A stretch of 64,000 nucleotides of DNA, taken from positions 1,295,491-1,359,490 of the forward strand of contig KI632513.1 of NCBI GenBank assembly GCA_000504425.1. Reading direction: 5' to 3'. Source of the DNA: Rhodopseudomonas palustris JSC-3b (GTDB lineage Bacteria > Pseudomonadota > Alphaproteobacteria > Rhizobiales > Xanthobacteraceae). Under the pieces are notes generated by a model. It did no database searches and was not told the origin of the DNA. It saw only the letters and a program-made list of their open reading frames with translations. Numbering within the stretch: position 1 is the stretch's first letter; the number at the start of each line of letters is the position of its first letter. Positions 17,311 through 25,780 of this stretch are shown here, piece by piece. The translations under genes and the position numbers were made by a program.

Positions 17311-17341
17311 ACCCGCCGGCCCTCAAAGCCGGCGGGTTTTT
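17311..17341 (+). terminator. Rho-independent terminator
   Basis: ACCCGCCGGC (17311-17320) pairs perfectly with GCCGGCGGGT (17328-17337) around CCTCAAA, followed by a T run through 17341. It ends the early rightward operon. Confidence 0.85.
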
Positions 17342-17503
17342 CGCCTCTGCGAACTCAGCAGGATTCGCGGCGGCCCACATCGCGGCGGCACGCTCCTCTC
17401 TGCGCGCTTCTACTGTACCAACTTGGTGCAGTGAATTAGCCTCTACCCACTGCCCAAAGCTCTTGTCGTCGTCGGGGTTGAACAGCTTCCGCCCTTCGTT
17501 CAA
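17330..17503 (-). pseudogene. Fragment of a plasmid/phage-type protein (leftward)
   Basis: Minus-strand codons from 17503 read MNEGRKLFNPDDDKSFGQWV, then EANSLHQVG and RAAAMWAAANPAEFAEAKNP. The composition is protein-like and recalls small replication/partition-associated proteins of rhizobial elements. Beyond that the frame runs into the terminator stem and loses sense, so it is truncated. It could also be a small intact gene whose end has been replaced. Confidence 0.4.
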
Positions 17504-17666
17504 CGCCGCGCAGGAACGTGGCGAAGTAGCGACTAGGGCAGACCAGAACCTTCTTCCGAACGAGAAGAAGGTTTCAGTAGCGGATATCGGCCTAACTCAC
17601 AAAGACAGCCACGAAGCCCGCCTAATCCGAGATGCCGAGACGGCCGACCCTGGCGAGGTCTTGTGA
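17480..17666 (+). pseudogene. Fragment of a rhizobial plasmid/phage protein (rightward)
   Basis: Rightward codons read FNAAQERGEVATRADQN and then KVSVADIGLTHKDSHEARLI, RDAETADPGEVL, stop. The AAQERGEV and ADIGLTHK-HEAR-IRDAE patterns match the middle of a protein family I remember from Rhizobiales mobile elements. Both the N-terminal part and the C-terminal part are missing here, so I call it a remnant. Confidence 0.5.
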
Positions 17667-17879
17667 GTTGCGGAGTACTTGGCGGGCTTGCGAGAGACGG
17701 GCACCGCTAAAATCTTTACTCAGTAAATCTTTTTCGCTCTTGTTGCCGCGGCCCCTCTTTTCCGGTTCCGGGTAGATCATCGCCACCGCCATCGCGCGTT
17801 GGCCCGCGCTCATGTGGCGGCGGTTGATGTTCACCAGCGTTCGCCGCCTTCCGTCCCGCTGCGGTTCGATGAAGCGCAA
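17622..17879 (-). pseudogene. Fragment with ParB/plasmid-protein character (leftward)
   Basis: Minus-strand codons read MRFIEPQRDGRRRTLVNINR, then RHMSAGQRAMAVAMIYPEPE and LSQARQVLRNSQDLARVG. NxxRRHMSAGQRAMAVA is the typical helix after a ParB-like nuclease domain, but no such domain precedes it in frame and the C-terminus stops early. It overlaps the rightward fragment, showing that this interval is rearranged debris. Confidence 0.5.
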
Positions 17880-18027
17880 TGCGTACTAATCGACGCTGAC
17901 AGATACTAACTGTTTGTGCGCTACGTCCGGCGCGATCTGGCAAGGATTATTCATTCTTGGCCACGAGGGCGTCCCACGGAGGTTTTCGGCCCGTTGAACT
18001 ACGCCGAATATCTGCTACGCATGTAGT

Positions 18028-18474
18028 ATGTCGGATCACGAACTAATCACTTCTGAGGTGTGTGCACTCGCCGGCGTCAAGCCGGTCACGCTGTCGGCGT
18101 GGCGAAACCGGCTCGGCTTTCTGCCACGCCATGACGAGCGCCAATGCCGATACTCGTTTTCTGATCTGGTGGCGACGCGCCTGATGGCGATCCTGACTGA
18201 ACGCGGTGTCGCAGCAAGCGACGCGCTGCGGATCGTCGCCACAATCGTCGAGGAAGTCGATCTTGATCAGCCGGGCTGCGCCAAGGTCGCAGTTGGCCGG
18301 CAACCCGACGGCGAGCTGGCGGCGCGAACATTCTATTGGGGAGCTAACGACATTCACGATTTCGCTGACGATGTCATCATCGTCATTTCGGTCGGCGCCA
18401 TCGCATGGGCCATGTATCTCGGCATCTGCCAGCTCCGCGGCCTCGCCCCCAAGATCAATCAGGTGGCCGCATGA
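18028..18474 (+). CDS. MerR-like helix-turn-helix regulator with C-terminal hydrophobic segment
   Basis: 148 residues. The N-terminal winged helix is seen in ITSEVCALAGVKPVTLSAWR then RQCRYSFSDLVATRLMAIL. The C-terminal part has IIVISVGAIAWAMYLGICQL, hydrophobic enough to be a membrane anchor, which is unusual for a phage regulator. A small palindrome (CTACGCATGTAG) directly precedes the ATG. It overlaps the portal gene by 4 bp and so leads the structural operon; a role in late-gene control is plausible but not shown. Confidence 0.7.
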   Translation: MSDHELITSEVCALAGVKPVTLSAWRNRLGFLPRHDERQCRYSFSDLVATRLMAILTERGVAASDALRIVATIVEEVDLDQPGCAKVAVGRQPDGELAARTFYWGANDIHDFADDVIIVISVGAIAWAMYLGICQLRGLAPKINQVAA

Positions 18475-19871
18475 GCATCCTTGGCAAAATCACTCGCCTG
18501 TTCACCCGAAATTATGAAGCCGCGCAAGGCGGCCGGCGCTGGCGCAACGCTGGCGAGATGGCCGCGCCGCTCTCGGCGATGCACGCCGCGCGGGGTACGC
18601 TCGCCAGACGAGCCCGGTTCCTGGTGGCAAACAATCCGCTGGCGTCATCCGCTGCCGAGGGATGGGTTTCGGGCCTGATCGGCAGCGGCATCAAAGCGCA
18701 GAGCGCACACAGCGACGCCGCGCTACGCCAGCGCCTGAACCTGGCGCACGAAAATTGGACGGACAGCGCGGACGCCGACGGCCTGAGCGATCTGTATTTC
18801 TTGCAGGCGACGATGGTCCGGCAAATGGTGATCGCGGGCGAATGCTTCGCCGCGCTGATCACGGACAACGGACGGCTGCGCATCCGATTGTTGGACCCCG
18901 AGCAGATCGACCACAGCCTCAACCGTGAACTCGGAGACGGCCGGAGGATCATTCAGGGTATCGAGTTCAGCGCGACCGGCCAGCGTGTCGCATACCACGT
19001 TCTGCCGAGCCCGCCGGGCCTGCCGTTCGCCGCGCTGCCGCTCACGCCGGTTCGCGTTCCGGCCGAAGACATAGTGCATCTTTTCAAGCCCGAGGTTCCC
19101 GGCGCCGTCCGCGGCGTGTCGTGGTTCGCGCCGGTGCTGCTGCGGCTCGCCGATCTGGAGGACTGGCGTTCAGCGCAACTCATGCGCCAGAAGGTCGCGG
19201 CGATGTTGGCGGGCTTCGTCACCAGCCCCGATGGATCAGGCCAGCCGTTTGACGGCACACAGACCGGCGCAACGCTCGAAGGAGGTCTTGAGCCGGCTAC
19301 CTTGAAGTACCTGGCGCCCGGGGAAAACATCATATTCAGCGAGCCTGCCAAGATCGGAGAGGAAGTCGTCGACTTCGCGCGGATCACCGAAAGAGAGATA
19401 GCAGTCGGGCTCGGCTTACCGTCGTCGACCCTCACGGGGGACTTGTCCGACGTGAATTACAGCTCGATCCGCGCCGGCCTGGTCGAATGGCGGCGCCGGA
19501 CCGAGGCACTGCAGCATGGCGTTATTGCTTTCCAGGCGCTGCGGCCGATTTGGCGACGCTGGGCAACCCTTGAGGTTCTGAGCGGGCGCTGTAGCGGCAC
19601 CGTGGAAGCCGCGCTGCCGGTCAAATTCATCACCCCCCGTCAGGCGTGGGTCTCACCGAAAGACGACGTCCAAGCCGAGTTGGCCGCCATCGCCGGTGGC
19701 CTCATGTCCCGCCGCGAAGCCGTCGCTTCCCGCGGCGTCGATATCGAAGCACTCGACGCTGAGATCGCAGCCGATAAGGCGCGCAGCGACGCGCTCGGGC
19801 TGGTGTTCACCGCAAAACCGAAACCCACGGCAGCCGAGCTGATCGCCACGGCGAGCGAGGAAAGCGAATGA
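18471..19871 (+). CDS. Portal protein, lambda gpB-like
   Basis: 466 residues from MSILGKITRLFTRNYEAAQG. The protein forms the dodecameric ring at one capsid vertex through which DNA is packaged. Lambda-type portal (PF05136) features are clear: LARRARFLVANNPLASSAAE and GWVSGLIGSGIKAQ near the N-terminus, RIRLLDPEQID, DIVHLFKPEVPGAVRGVSWF, LMRQKVAAMLAGFVTSPDG, and GLPSSTLTGDLSDVNYSSIR, followed by EWRRR. The length is near normal, although shorter than lambda gpB. The start overlaps the regulator and the stop overlaps the capsid gene, consistent with one operon. Confidence 0.95.
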   Translation: MSILGKITRLFTRNYEAAQGGRRWRNAGEMAAPLSAMHAARGTLARRARFLVANNPLASSAAEGWVSGLIGSGIKAQSAHSDAALRQRLNLAHENWTDSADADGLSDLYFLQATMVRQMVIAGECFAALITDNGRLRIRLLDPEQIDHSLNRELGDGRRIIQGIEFSATGQRVAYHVLPSPPGLPFAALPLTPVRVPAEDIVHLFKPEVPGAVRGVSWFAPVLLRLADLEDWRSAQLMRQKVAAMLAGFVTSPDGSGQPFDGTQTGATLEGGLEPATLKYLAPGENIIFSEPAKIGEEVVDFARITEREIAVGLGLPSSTLTGDLSDVNYSSIRAGLVEWRRRTEALQHGVIAFQALRPIWRRWATLEVLSGRCSGTVEAALPVKFITPRQAWVSPKDDVQAELAAIAGGLMSRREAVASRGVDIEALDAEIAADKARSDALGLVFTAKPKPTAAELIATASEESE

Positions 19872-21682
19872 CGATCGAAACCCGCAGCGCTCCGGATCTT
19901 CTCACCCGCGAGGCGCCGATCCGCGCGACGAGCTGGGACGCGGAAACCCGCACCGTCGAAGTGGTGCTGTCAGTCGGCGCATCGGTGGCTCGGTTCGATG
20001 CCGCCGGAGAGTATGACGAGATCCTTGAACTACGCGGAGCCAAGGTGCCGGCGCTGCTGCCGCTGCTGAACAATCACAATCGGTTCGATCTGGAGGGCCG
20101 GATCGGCGAGGTCACCAACGTCAAGCTGGTGCGGGGCCAGTTGATCGGCACCGCGAAGTTGTCCCGCCATTCGACGTTGGCGCAGCGCATCGCTGCCGAA
20201 CTCGGAGAAGGAACTAAGTACGGAGTTTCGATCGGCTACCGCGTGCAAGCGTGGTCAGAACGGATGAACCCCAAGACCAACCGGCGCGAGAAGGTGGCGA
20301 GGTCCTTCGACGTGCTTGAAGCGAGCCTCGTCAGTGTCCCGGCCGACCCGGCCGCAACAACTCGGAGTTATGCAATGGAAGACGAAACCACCAACGACCA
20401 GACCATTACCACCGCGCCGCCGGTTCAGACCCGCGCGCAGATCAACGCCGAGATCCGCAGCATCGCCGCCACCGCTGGCCTGCCGAGCACTTGGGCCGAC
20501 CAGCAGATCGACGCCGAAGTGAGCCTCGACGCGGTCCGCGCCGCTGCGCTGCAGGAAATGGCGACGCGCAACGCCGCGGCGGCCTCGATCCGCACCACCG
20601 CCGCAACCGTGATCCACGACAACAGCGACCCGGTGGCGATCCGGTCCGCGATGGCCGATGCACTGGCGCACCGCCTGGCGCCGGGCGTGTGCAAGCTTGA
20701 AGGTCGGGCGGTTCAGTACCGTGGCACTCGCATCCTTGATCTGGTCGGCGACCTGGCAGTCGCAAACGGCGAGCGCATCAACGTCCGCGACCAAGACGCG
20801 CTGTTGCAGCGAGCGGTTGGTGCTCATTCCACTTCGGACCTACCGCTTCTGCTGGCGGACGCGACGAACAAGGCGCTGCTCGCTCAGTACCAAGTCGCAG
20901 CGCCGACCTACCGCAAGATCGCGGCGCGGAAGCCCTTTGTGGACTTCAAGGCTCACCAATTCCTGCGCGTCGGCGACTTCCCGGCCTTCTCTGAGATCAA
21001 GGAAGGCGGCGAGGTCAAATACGGATCGATCAGCGAGAACGCCGAGAAGGTCACGGCGAAGGAATACGGCACCGGCATTGCGATCGGCCGGCGCGCTTTG
21101 ATCAACGACGACCTCAGCGCTCTGTCGGACTTCTCCAGCATGATCGCGATGCGCGCCGCGGTCGACGAGAACCGCTTGGCTTACGCGGTCCTGATCGCCA
21201 ACGGCGCCCTGTCGGATACCAAGGCGATCTTCCACACCGACCACGCGAACAAGGCTTCATCGGGCACGGTGCTGGACGGCGACAACGTCGCCGCCGCAGT
21301 GGCCGCGCTCCGGGCACAGAAGAGCCTCGACGGACTGGTGTTGAACCTGCAGCCGGCATTCCTTGTGGTCGGACCGCAGCAAGAGGTGGCGGCACGCAAG
21401 CTGCTCGCCACGATCACCGCGACCAAAGCGTCGGATGTAAACGTTTGGTCCGGCTTCGCTGAGCTGGTGGTCGACGCTTCGATCACTGATAAGCGCTGGT
21501 ATGTGTTCGCCGCACCGAGCGCCGCGCCCGTGCTTGTTTACGGCTATGTGGCCGGAAGCGAAGGGCCTGTTGTTCGCTCCGAACGCGACTTCAATACCCA
21601 AGCGATCAAGGTGGCCAGTTCGCTCGATTTCGCGGTCGGCGCGATCGACTATCGGGGCGCTTATTTCAATCCGGGCGCCTAA
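19868..21682 (+). CDS. Prohead protease fused to major capsid protein
   Basis: 604 residues. Residues 1-170 form an HK97-type prohead protease with H70 (LLPLLNNHNRF), S121 (YGVSIGY) and EASLVSVPADP at 151-161. A linker rich in Thr, Gln and Ala (about 170-320) could serve as scaffold. Residues about 330-604 are a Mu gpT-like capsid protein: APTYRKIAARKPFVDFKAHQ, FSEIKEGGEVKYGSISENAE, ALINDDLSALSDF and RNFNT-like RDFNTQAIKVASSLDFAVGA near the C-terminus. A single chain with protease and capsid parts is a known arrangement; self-cleavage would release the capsid subunit. It is coupled to the portal gene by a 4-bp overlap. Confidence 0.93.
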   Translation: MTIETRSAPDLLTREAPIRATSWDAETRTVEVVLSVGASVARFDAAGEYDEILELRGAKVPALLPLLNNHNRFDLEGRIGEVTNVKLVRGQLIGTAKLSRHSTLAQRIAAELGEGTKYGVSIGYRVQAWSERMNPKTNRREKVARSFDVLEASLVSVPADPAATTRSYAMEDETTNDQTITTAPPVQTRAQINAEIRSIAATAGLPSTWADQQIDAEVSLDAVRAAALQEMATRNAAAASIRTTAATVIHDNSDPVAIRSAMADALAHRLAPGVCKLEGRAVQYRGTRILDLVGDLAVANGERINVRDQDALLQRAVGAHSTSDLPLLLADATNKALLAQYQVAAPTYRKIAARKPFVDFKAHQFLRVGDFPAFSEIKEGGEVKYGSISENAEKVTAKEYGTGIAIGRRALINDDLSALSDFSSMIAMRAAVDENRLAYAVLIANGALSDTKAIFHTDHANKASSGTVLDGDNVAAAVAALRAQKSLDGLVLNLQPAFLVVGPQQEVAARKLLATITATKASDVNVWSGFAELVVDASITDKRWYVFAAPSAAPVLVYGYVAGSEGPVVRSERDFNTQAIKVASSLDFAVGAIDYRGAYFNPGA

Positions 21683-21685
21683 CCC

Positions 21686-21955
21686 ATGGCTGACCTCGTC
21701 AACATCGATGGCGCCGACGTCGATATCGAGAACCCTTGCGAAGTCGTCACAGCGCTTCGGAAAGTGGAACTCAAACTCGCCGCCGGCGCCGCAGTGGTGC
21801 GAACACGCTTCGGCGAGGACGAGGTCCAGTTCACCGCGGCCAGCATGATCCGGTTACGGGAGCTGATCGCGGAATACGAGCGCAAATGTGCAGCCCGGCA
21901 GGGCCGGCGCGTCAACACCTTCCTTCCGACCTTCAACAAAGGATTCGATCGATGA
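21686..21955 (+). CDS. gpW-like head-tail connector
   Basis: 89 residues starting MADLVNIDGADVDIENPCEV, then VTALRKVELKLAAGAAVVRT, DEVQFTAASMIRLRELIAEY. Size and the helix-beta-helix layout match lambda gpW-type head completion proteins, which bind under the portal and let the tail attach. It begins 3 bp after the capsid gene and overlaps the next gene. Confidence 0.8.
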   Translation: MADLVNIDGADVDIENPCEVVTALRKVELKLAAGAAVVRTRFGEDEVQFTAASMIRLRELIAEYERKCAARQGRRVNTFLPTFNKGFDR

Positions 21956-22299
21956 AAAATTTCTTGCAGCAAGGGGACGCGATCGCCGTCCCGGCCCCCG
22001 CCGACGTTAAGTCGGGTGATCTTGTGGTTGTTGGCTCGCTGTTCGGCGTGGCTGCCACCGATGCCGACAACGGCGCCGACGTCGTGCTGAACACGAGCGG
22101 CGTCTACACCCTCAACAAGAAAAGCGCCCAAGCCTGGACTGTCGGCGCGGCTATCTACTGGGACAGTGAGAACGGCGAGGCCACCACGGCGGCCGACGAC
22201 GGCGGCACCCCGACCCCGACGGCCTTTTTGCAGATCGGCCACGCGGTCGCCACCGCTGCCAATCCGAGCGCAACCGGCGTTGTTCGGCTCAGCATCTAA
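21952..22299 (+). CDS. DUF2190 family protein, probable capsid decoration/cement protein
   Basis: 115 residues from MKNFLQQGDAIAVPAPADVK with VKSGDLVVVGSLFGVAATDA, YTLNKKSAQAWTVGAAIYWD and a C-terminal ATAANPSATGVVRLSI. This is the DUF2190 pattern found next to capsid genes; proteins of the family are thought to decorate or stabilise the capsid, like lambda gpD. The ATG at 21952 overlaps the connector's stop and was preferred over longer in-frame extensions. Confidence 0.85.
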   Translation: MKNFLQQGDAIAVPAPADVKSGDLVVVGSLFGVAATDADNGADVVLNTSGVYTLNKKSAQAWTVGAAIYWDSENGEATTAADDGGTPTPTAFLQIGHAVATAANPSATGVVRLSI

Positions 22300-22453
22300 T
22301 CAGTGGGCGGTAACCATAGCGGCGTGATCAGTCGTTGAGCGTTGCGCGTTCCGCCCGAGTGACATGAGGCGCGTACCGCACGATCAGGTTGGAGTGATGC
22401 CCCAGGCGCAGAACCGCACGTGATCTCCTTACCACGTGCCCCCAAGCGCTCCC

Positions 22454-22477
22454 GCCGTCCCCGCCAACGGGGACGGC
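22454..22477. terminator. Perfect 10-bp hairpin at the head/tail junction
   Basis: GCCGTCCCCG (22454-22463) and CGGGGACGGC (22468-22477) around CCAA. It lies in the 202-bp gap after the DUF2190 gene, where lambdoid phages usually carry the major tail protein gene. No T-tract follows, so it may attenuate rather than terminate. Confidence 0.45.
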
Positions 22478-22501
22478 ATCAACCCGAACCGGAGCCGATC
22501 G

Positions 22502-22639
22502 ATGAACGAGATCCCAGCTACCGCACGCATTCTCGCCGAACTATCCGAACGGATCACCGCGCCGGCCCGTGCTGTCGCCGCGATCGTCGAGAGCATCCAC
22601 CGCAACCGCTATCACCCACCGGAGTTCATCAATGACTGA
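22502..22639 (+). CDS. Very small hypothetical protein before the tail chaperone
   Basis: 45 residues, MNEIPATARILAELSERITA then PARAVAAIVESIHRNRYHPP. GGAG lies about eight bases before the ATG. Its end overlaps the chaperone start by 8 bp, supporting translation. No family is recognised. Confidence 0.5.
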   Translation: MNEIPATARILAELSERITAPARAVAAIVESIHRNRYHPPEFIND

Positions 22640-22910
22640 CACCGTAACCGTCCAACTGAGCAAGCCGATCACCCACGAAGGCAAGACGATCACCGAACTG
22701 GTATTCAATGAGGCTACTGTCGGCGATGCCTGCCTTGCTGATAGCGTCAAGGGCGAGACCAGCAAACTTCTCGCTATTCTTTCTGGGATGAGCGGCCAGC
22801 CGATGCCGTTGCTCATGAAGCTGTCGTTTCCTGATTTCAACAAGGTGGTCAACGCGACGGTGCCTCTCATGGGGGAGCTGCAACAGCAGTCGGATGGGTC
22901 GATGCCGTAG
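22632..22910 (+). CDS. Tail assembly chaperone, short form (lambda gpG-like)
   Basis: 92 residues starting MTDTVTVQLSKPITHEGKTI, with TELVFNEATVGDACLADSVK, LLAILSGMSGQPMPLLMKLS and FPDFNKVVNATVPLMGELQQ. This matches tail assembly chaperones of the Mu gp41/Phage_TAC type that sit just before the tape measure gene. Such proteins coat the tape measure during tail assembly. A run of five G residues (22871-22875) near its end is a candidate slip site for the long form. Confidence 0.78.
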   Translation: MTDTVTVQLSKPITHEGKTITELVFNEATVGDACLADSVKGETSKLLAILSGMSGQPMPLLMKLSFPDFNKVVNATVPLMGELQQQSDGSMP

Positions 22911-23032
22911 CGCTGATTGCCTCCGAGTTATCGACGCCAATTTCGGAAGTCGAGCGCATGAGCCCGACGAAGGCGCTGCAGTATCACGCCGCGGCGATCC
23001 GATTAATCAGGGCAAAGAACGGGACAAATTAG
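22632..23032 (+). CDS. Tail assembly chaperone, predicted -1 frameshift product (lambda gpGT-like)
   Basis: The -1 frame after the ATGGGGGAG region stays open past the short-form stop and encodes GWVDAVALIASELSTPISEV, then ERMSPTKALQYHAAAIRLIR, ending at 23032, one base before the tape measure ATG. This extension has no start codon or ribosome-binding site suited to independent translation. It has the sequence type of chaperone C-terminal (T-like) domains. Programmed -1 slippage on the G run, giving about 133 residues in total, is the simplest reading. The exact slip codon is inferred. Confidence 0.6.
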
Positions 23033-25057
23033 ATGTCAGTGCTCACGTCAAAATTGATCCTTGAACTGATCGATCGGCTGACCGGGCCAGCGAAGAAGGC
23101 CAACGCCGCGTTGACCTCATTGAAGGCCGCGCAGGCGCGCAACAGTGCCATGCTCGCCACGACCTCGCAAAAGCTGGTTGTGGCCGGTGCTGCAGCCTAC
23201 GGCCTCGCCAGAGGCATCGGCGCCCCCATCAAGGCGGCGATGGCCTTTGAGTCTGCAATGGCCGACGTCCGAAAAGTCGTCGATTTCGAGCAGCCCGACG
23301 GCCTGAAAAAGATGAGCGCCGACATCATCGAGATGTCGAAGCGCATCCCGATCGCGGCGACTGGCCTTGCACAGATCGCCGCAGCGGCCGGCTCGGCTGG
23401 TATGAGAGAAAGTGAAATCGCAGCATTCACGGAGATGACCGCAAGGTTGGCGACCGCGTTCGATATGACGGCCGGCGACGCTGGCGAGGCCATGGCCAAG
23501 GTTAAAACCGCGCTTGGCCTCACTGTGGAAGAGACAAGCGCACTCGCCGACGCGTTCAATCATCTGTCGAACAATATGGCGGCGAAGGCGCCGCAAATTC
23601 TAGATTACATGAAACGCGTTGGCGTTTCTGGACGGCAATACGGGTTTTCGGCTGAACAAACCGCAGCCCTTGGTGCTGCGATGATCGCGGCTGGTGCGGA
23701 ATCCGAAGTAGCGGCGACGTCGTTCCGCAATATCGGCAAGGCGCTGTCGAAGGCCGACAATGTTTCGAAGGATACCGAGGCCGCATTCAAGAAGCTCGGC
23801 CTAACATCAATGGCCGTCACGAAGGCCATGCAAAAGAACGCCGTCGGTACGTTCAAGGCGGTGCTTAAGCGTGTGGCGAAGCTGCCCAAGTATCTGCAAA
23901 AAAGTGTCCTTACCCAGATCTTCGGCGAGGAAGCGCGCGGGATGGACCCGCTCGTCGATAACGTCAAACTCCTCGACGACTCGCTCGGGATGGTCGCGAC
24001 CAAAACGAACTACCTCGGCTCGGCGACAAAGGAGTTCAAGGCAAGAACGGAGACCACAGCGAATGCTGTCCAGCTATTTAAGAACAGGCTGGAAGCGCTA
24101 TCGATCGCGATCGGCGTGGCACTGCTCCCAGGTGTGAGAGACGCAACGACGGCGATGAACCCACTGATTGAGCGGCTGACAAAGTGGGCTGAAAGCAACC
24201 CCGCCATTGTTCGAGCTGTGACACTCACGACGGCCGGATTGATTGGTCTTCGCATTGCCGCGCTTGGCCTGAAGTTCGCATTCGGCTGGCTCTGGGGCGG
24301 CGCCCTTTGGGTCGCGCGTGGCGCTCTGGTCGCGCTGGGTGCGGCATCCGCGCCTCTTACAATCATCCTCGGCACGCTCGGCGCCGCTGCGATTTATGCC
24401 TACAACAATTGGAACGAGATCCTGCAGTTGTGGCAGCGCCTGAAGGAGCCTTGGCTAAATCTGGGCACTACGATTTCGGCAACGTGGGAGAAGATCGCCG
24501 CGCCGATGCGGACCAAGCTCGCCGAGATCGTCACCGCAGTGCGGGAGTTGCCGGAGAAGGTGAAGGCTGCGGCCTCTGGGATGTACGATGCCGGCGTGGC
24601 GCTGATCACTCAGCTCTGGGAGGGTATGAAAGCCAAGGTGCATGCGCTGCTCGGCTGGGTTTCAGGCATTGGGTCGCGGATCAAGAGCGCGATTGGTCTT
24701 GGCGGTGCGGCGCCTTCCGGTAGTCCGGCTGTTGCCGGCTCAAGGGCCACGGGCGGCCCGGTGCAGCGGGGCAAGTCTTACCTGGTCGGCGAGCGCGGCC
24801 CTGAACTCTGGCAAGCACCGGGTAGCGGCCGCATCCTCGACACCATGGATACCGTGCGCGCAATCAAGAGCGCGGCACTGGCCGGCGCAGCGCGGCACGC
24901 CGCAGGCGGTGCCAACATCAGCGCGCCAATTACTATCAGCATCCAGGCCGCCCCCGGTCAGTCACCCGAGGCCATCGCCGCAGCGGTTGAGCGCCGCTTG
25001 TCCGACAAGCTGAACCAGCTGTCCCGCGGCGCCTATTCCGACGGCTCATACACCTAA
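23033..25057 (+). CDS. Tail tape measure protein (TP901 type)
   Basis: 674 residues. The core TP901 region (about 60-330) has AMAFESAMADVRKVVDFEQ, IIEMSKRIPIAATGLAQIAA, EMTARLATAFDMTAGDAGEA and AAMIAAGAESEVAATSFRNI. A hydrophobic stretch follows around residues 390-465 (LTTAGLIGLRIAALGLKFAF then TIILGTLGAAAIYAYNNWNE), and the C-terminus has GGPVQRGKSYLVGERGPELW, common in tape measures. At roughly 1.5 angstrom per residue it would set a tail near 100 nm. It starts directly after the chaperone long form. Its presence without a major tail protein gene is the odd point. Confidence 0.93.
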   Translation: MSVLTSKLILELIDRLTGPAKKANAALTSLKAAQARNSAMLATTSQKLVVAGAAAYGLARGIGAPIKAAMAFESAMADVRKVVDFEQPDGLKKMSADIIEMSKRIPIAATGLAQIAAAAGSAGMRESEIAAFTEMTARLATAFDMTAGDAGEAMAKVKTALGLTVEETSALADAFNHLSNNMAAKAPQILDYMKRVGVSGRQYGFSAEQTAALGAAMIAAGAESEVAATSFRNIGKALSKADNVSKDTEAAFKKLGLTSMAVTKAMQKNAVGTFKAVLKRVAKLPKYLQKSVLTQIFGEEARGMDPLVDNVKLLDDSLGMVATKTNYLGSATKEFKARTETTANAVQLFKNRLEALSIAIGVALLPGVRDATTAMNPLIERLTKWAESNPAIVRAVTLTTAGLIGLRIAALGLKFAFGWLWGGALWVARGALVALGAASAPLTIILGTLGAAAIYAYNNWNEILQLWQRLKEPWLNLGTTISATWEKIAAPMRTKLAEIVTAVRELPEKVKAAASGMYDAGVALITQLWEGMKAKVHALLGWVSGIGSRIKSAIGLGGAAPSGSPAVAGSRATGGPVQRGKSYLVGERGPELWQAPGSGRILDTMDTVRAIKSAALAGAARHAAGGANISAPITISIQAAPGQSPEAIAAAVERRLSDKLNQLSRGAYSDGSYT

Positions 25058-25069
25058 CAGGGGGCAGCA

Positions 25070-25639
25070 ATGGCAGAGGTTCGCATCCGCTGGGCCGACG
25101 ATAATCTCAAGCGCTTCGGCAAGCAGATCGCCGCGCTCAACGAGGGCTTCCCGAAAGAACTGCCGCGGATCATCAATAAGGTTGGTGATCGCGCCAAAAC
25201 ACAGGTGATCCGCAACCTGACGAAGCAAACCGGCCTGCCGCGCGCAACGATCGTGAAGGCGATCGGCAACCCGAACCAAGCCCGCACCGGGAAGCTGTCA
25301 TACGAGATGGTCACCCGTGGCGGGAATATCCGGCTCAAGTATCTGTCACCGCGGGAGACCAGAGCCGGCGTCGTGGCGAAGCCATGGGGCAAGCGAACCT
25401 TGTTCGCCGGCACGTTCATGAAGGGCGGGCGCTTCCCTGACCGCAAGGTCGTCGCCAAGTTCGACGGCCACGTGTACCGCCGCCTCAACACCTCGGGCAC
25501 CAAGATCACCCAAGCGCGCTCCGGCATGTTCATCCCAACTGAGATGACCACCGGCGCAACCAAAGCAGCCTTCGAGGCGATCGCTGGCCCGCTGTTGCAG
25601 CAGCGCGTCGAAGCCGCACTAACCAAGCTGCTCAAATGA
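25070..25639 (+). CDS. gpZ-like minor tail / tail completion protein
   Basis: 189 residues from MAEVRIRWADDNLKRFGKQI, with GGGGGCAGC upstream. The order of helices LPRIINKVGDRAKTQVIRNL and TKQTGLPRATIVKAIG, then YEMVTRGGNIRLKYLSPRET and a C-terminal helical end, fits the lambda gpZ minor tail family (PF06763). gpZ acts late in tail completion so that the tail can join heads. Here it follows the tape measure instead of preceding the major tail protein as in lambda. Confidence 0.75.
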   Translation: MAEVRIRWADDNLKRFGKQIAALNEGFPKELPRIINKVGDRAKTQVIRNLTKQTGLPRATIVKAIGNPNQARTGKLSYEMVTRGGNIRLKYLSPRETRAGVVAKPWGKRTLFAGTFMKGGRFPDRKVVAKFDGHVYRRLNTSGTKITQARSGMFIPTEMTTGATKAAFEAIAGPLLQQRVEAALTKLLK

Positions 25640-25780
25640 CTGTAGCAGCCCCGTACAGTGGCGTTGTGGCCGTCCGCTATCACCCTACGTCAGTGCCACG
25701 CCAACGCATCCACGAGCCCCGCAGCGGCGGCAATCGGCCTTCTGTGTGCCAGCAATGGCGGGTCCTTCCCAGTGGCGAGG

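Noticed and set aside
18028-18474. The MerR-like gene as small terminase
   Set aside because: Small terminases often sit before the portal gene and have a helix-turn-helix, but a gpNu1-like gene is next to the large subunit and the cos site at 25856.
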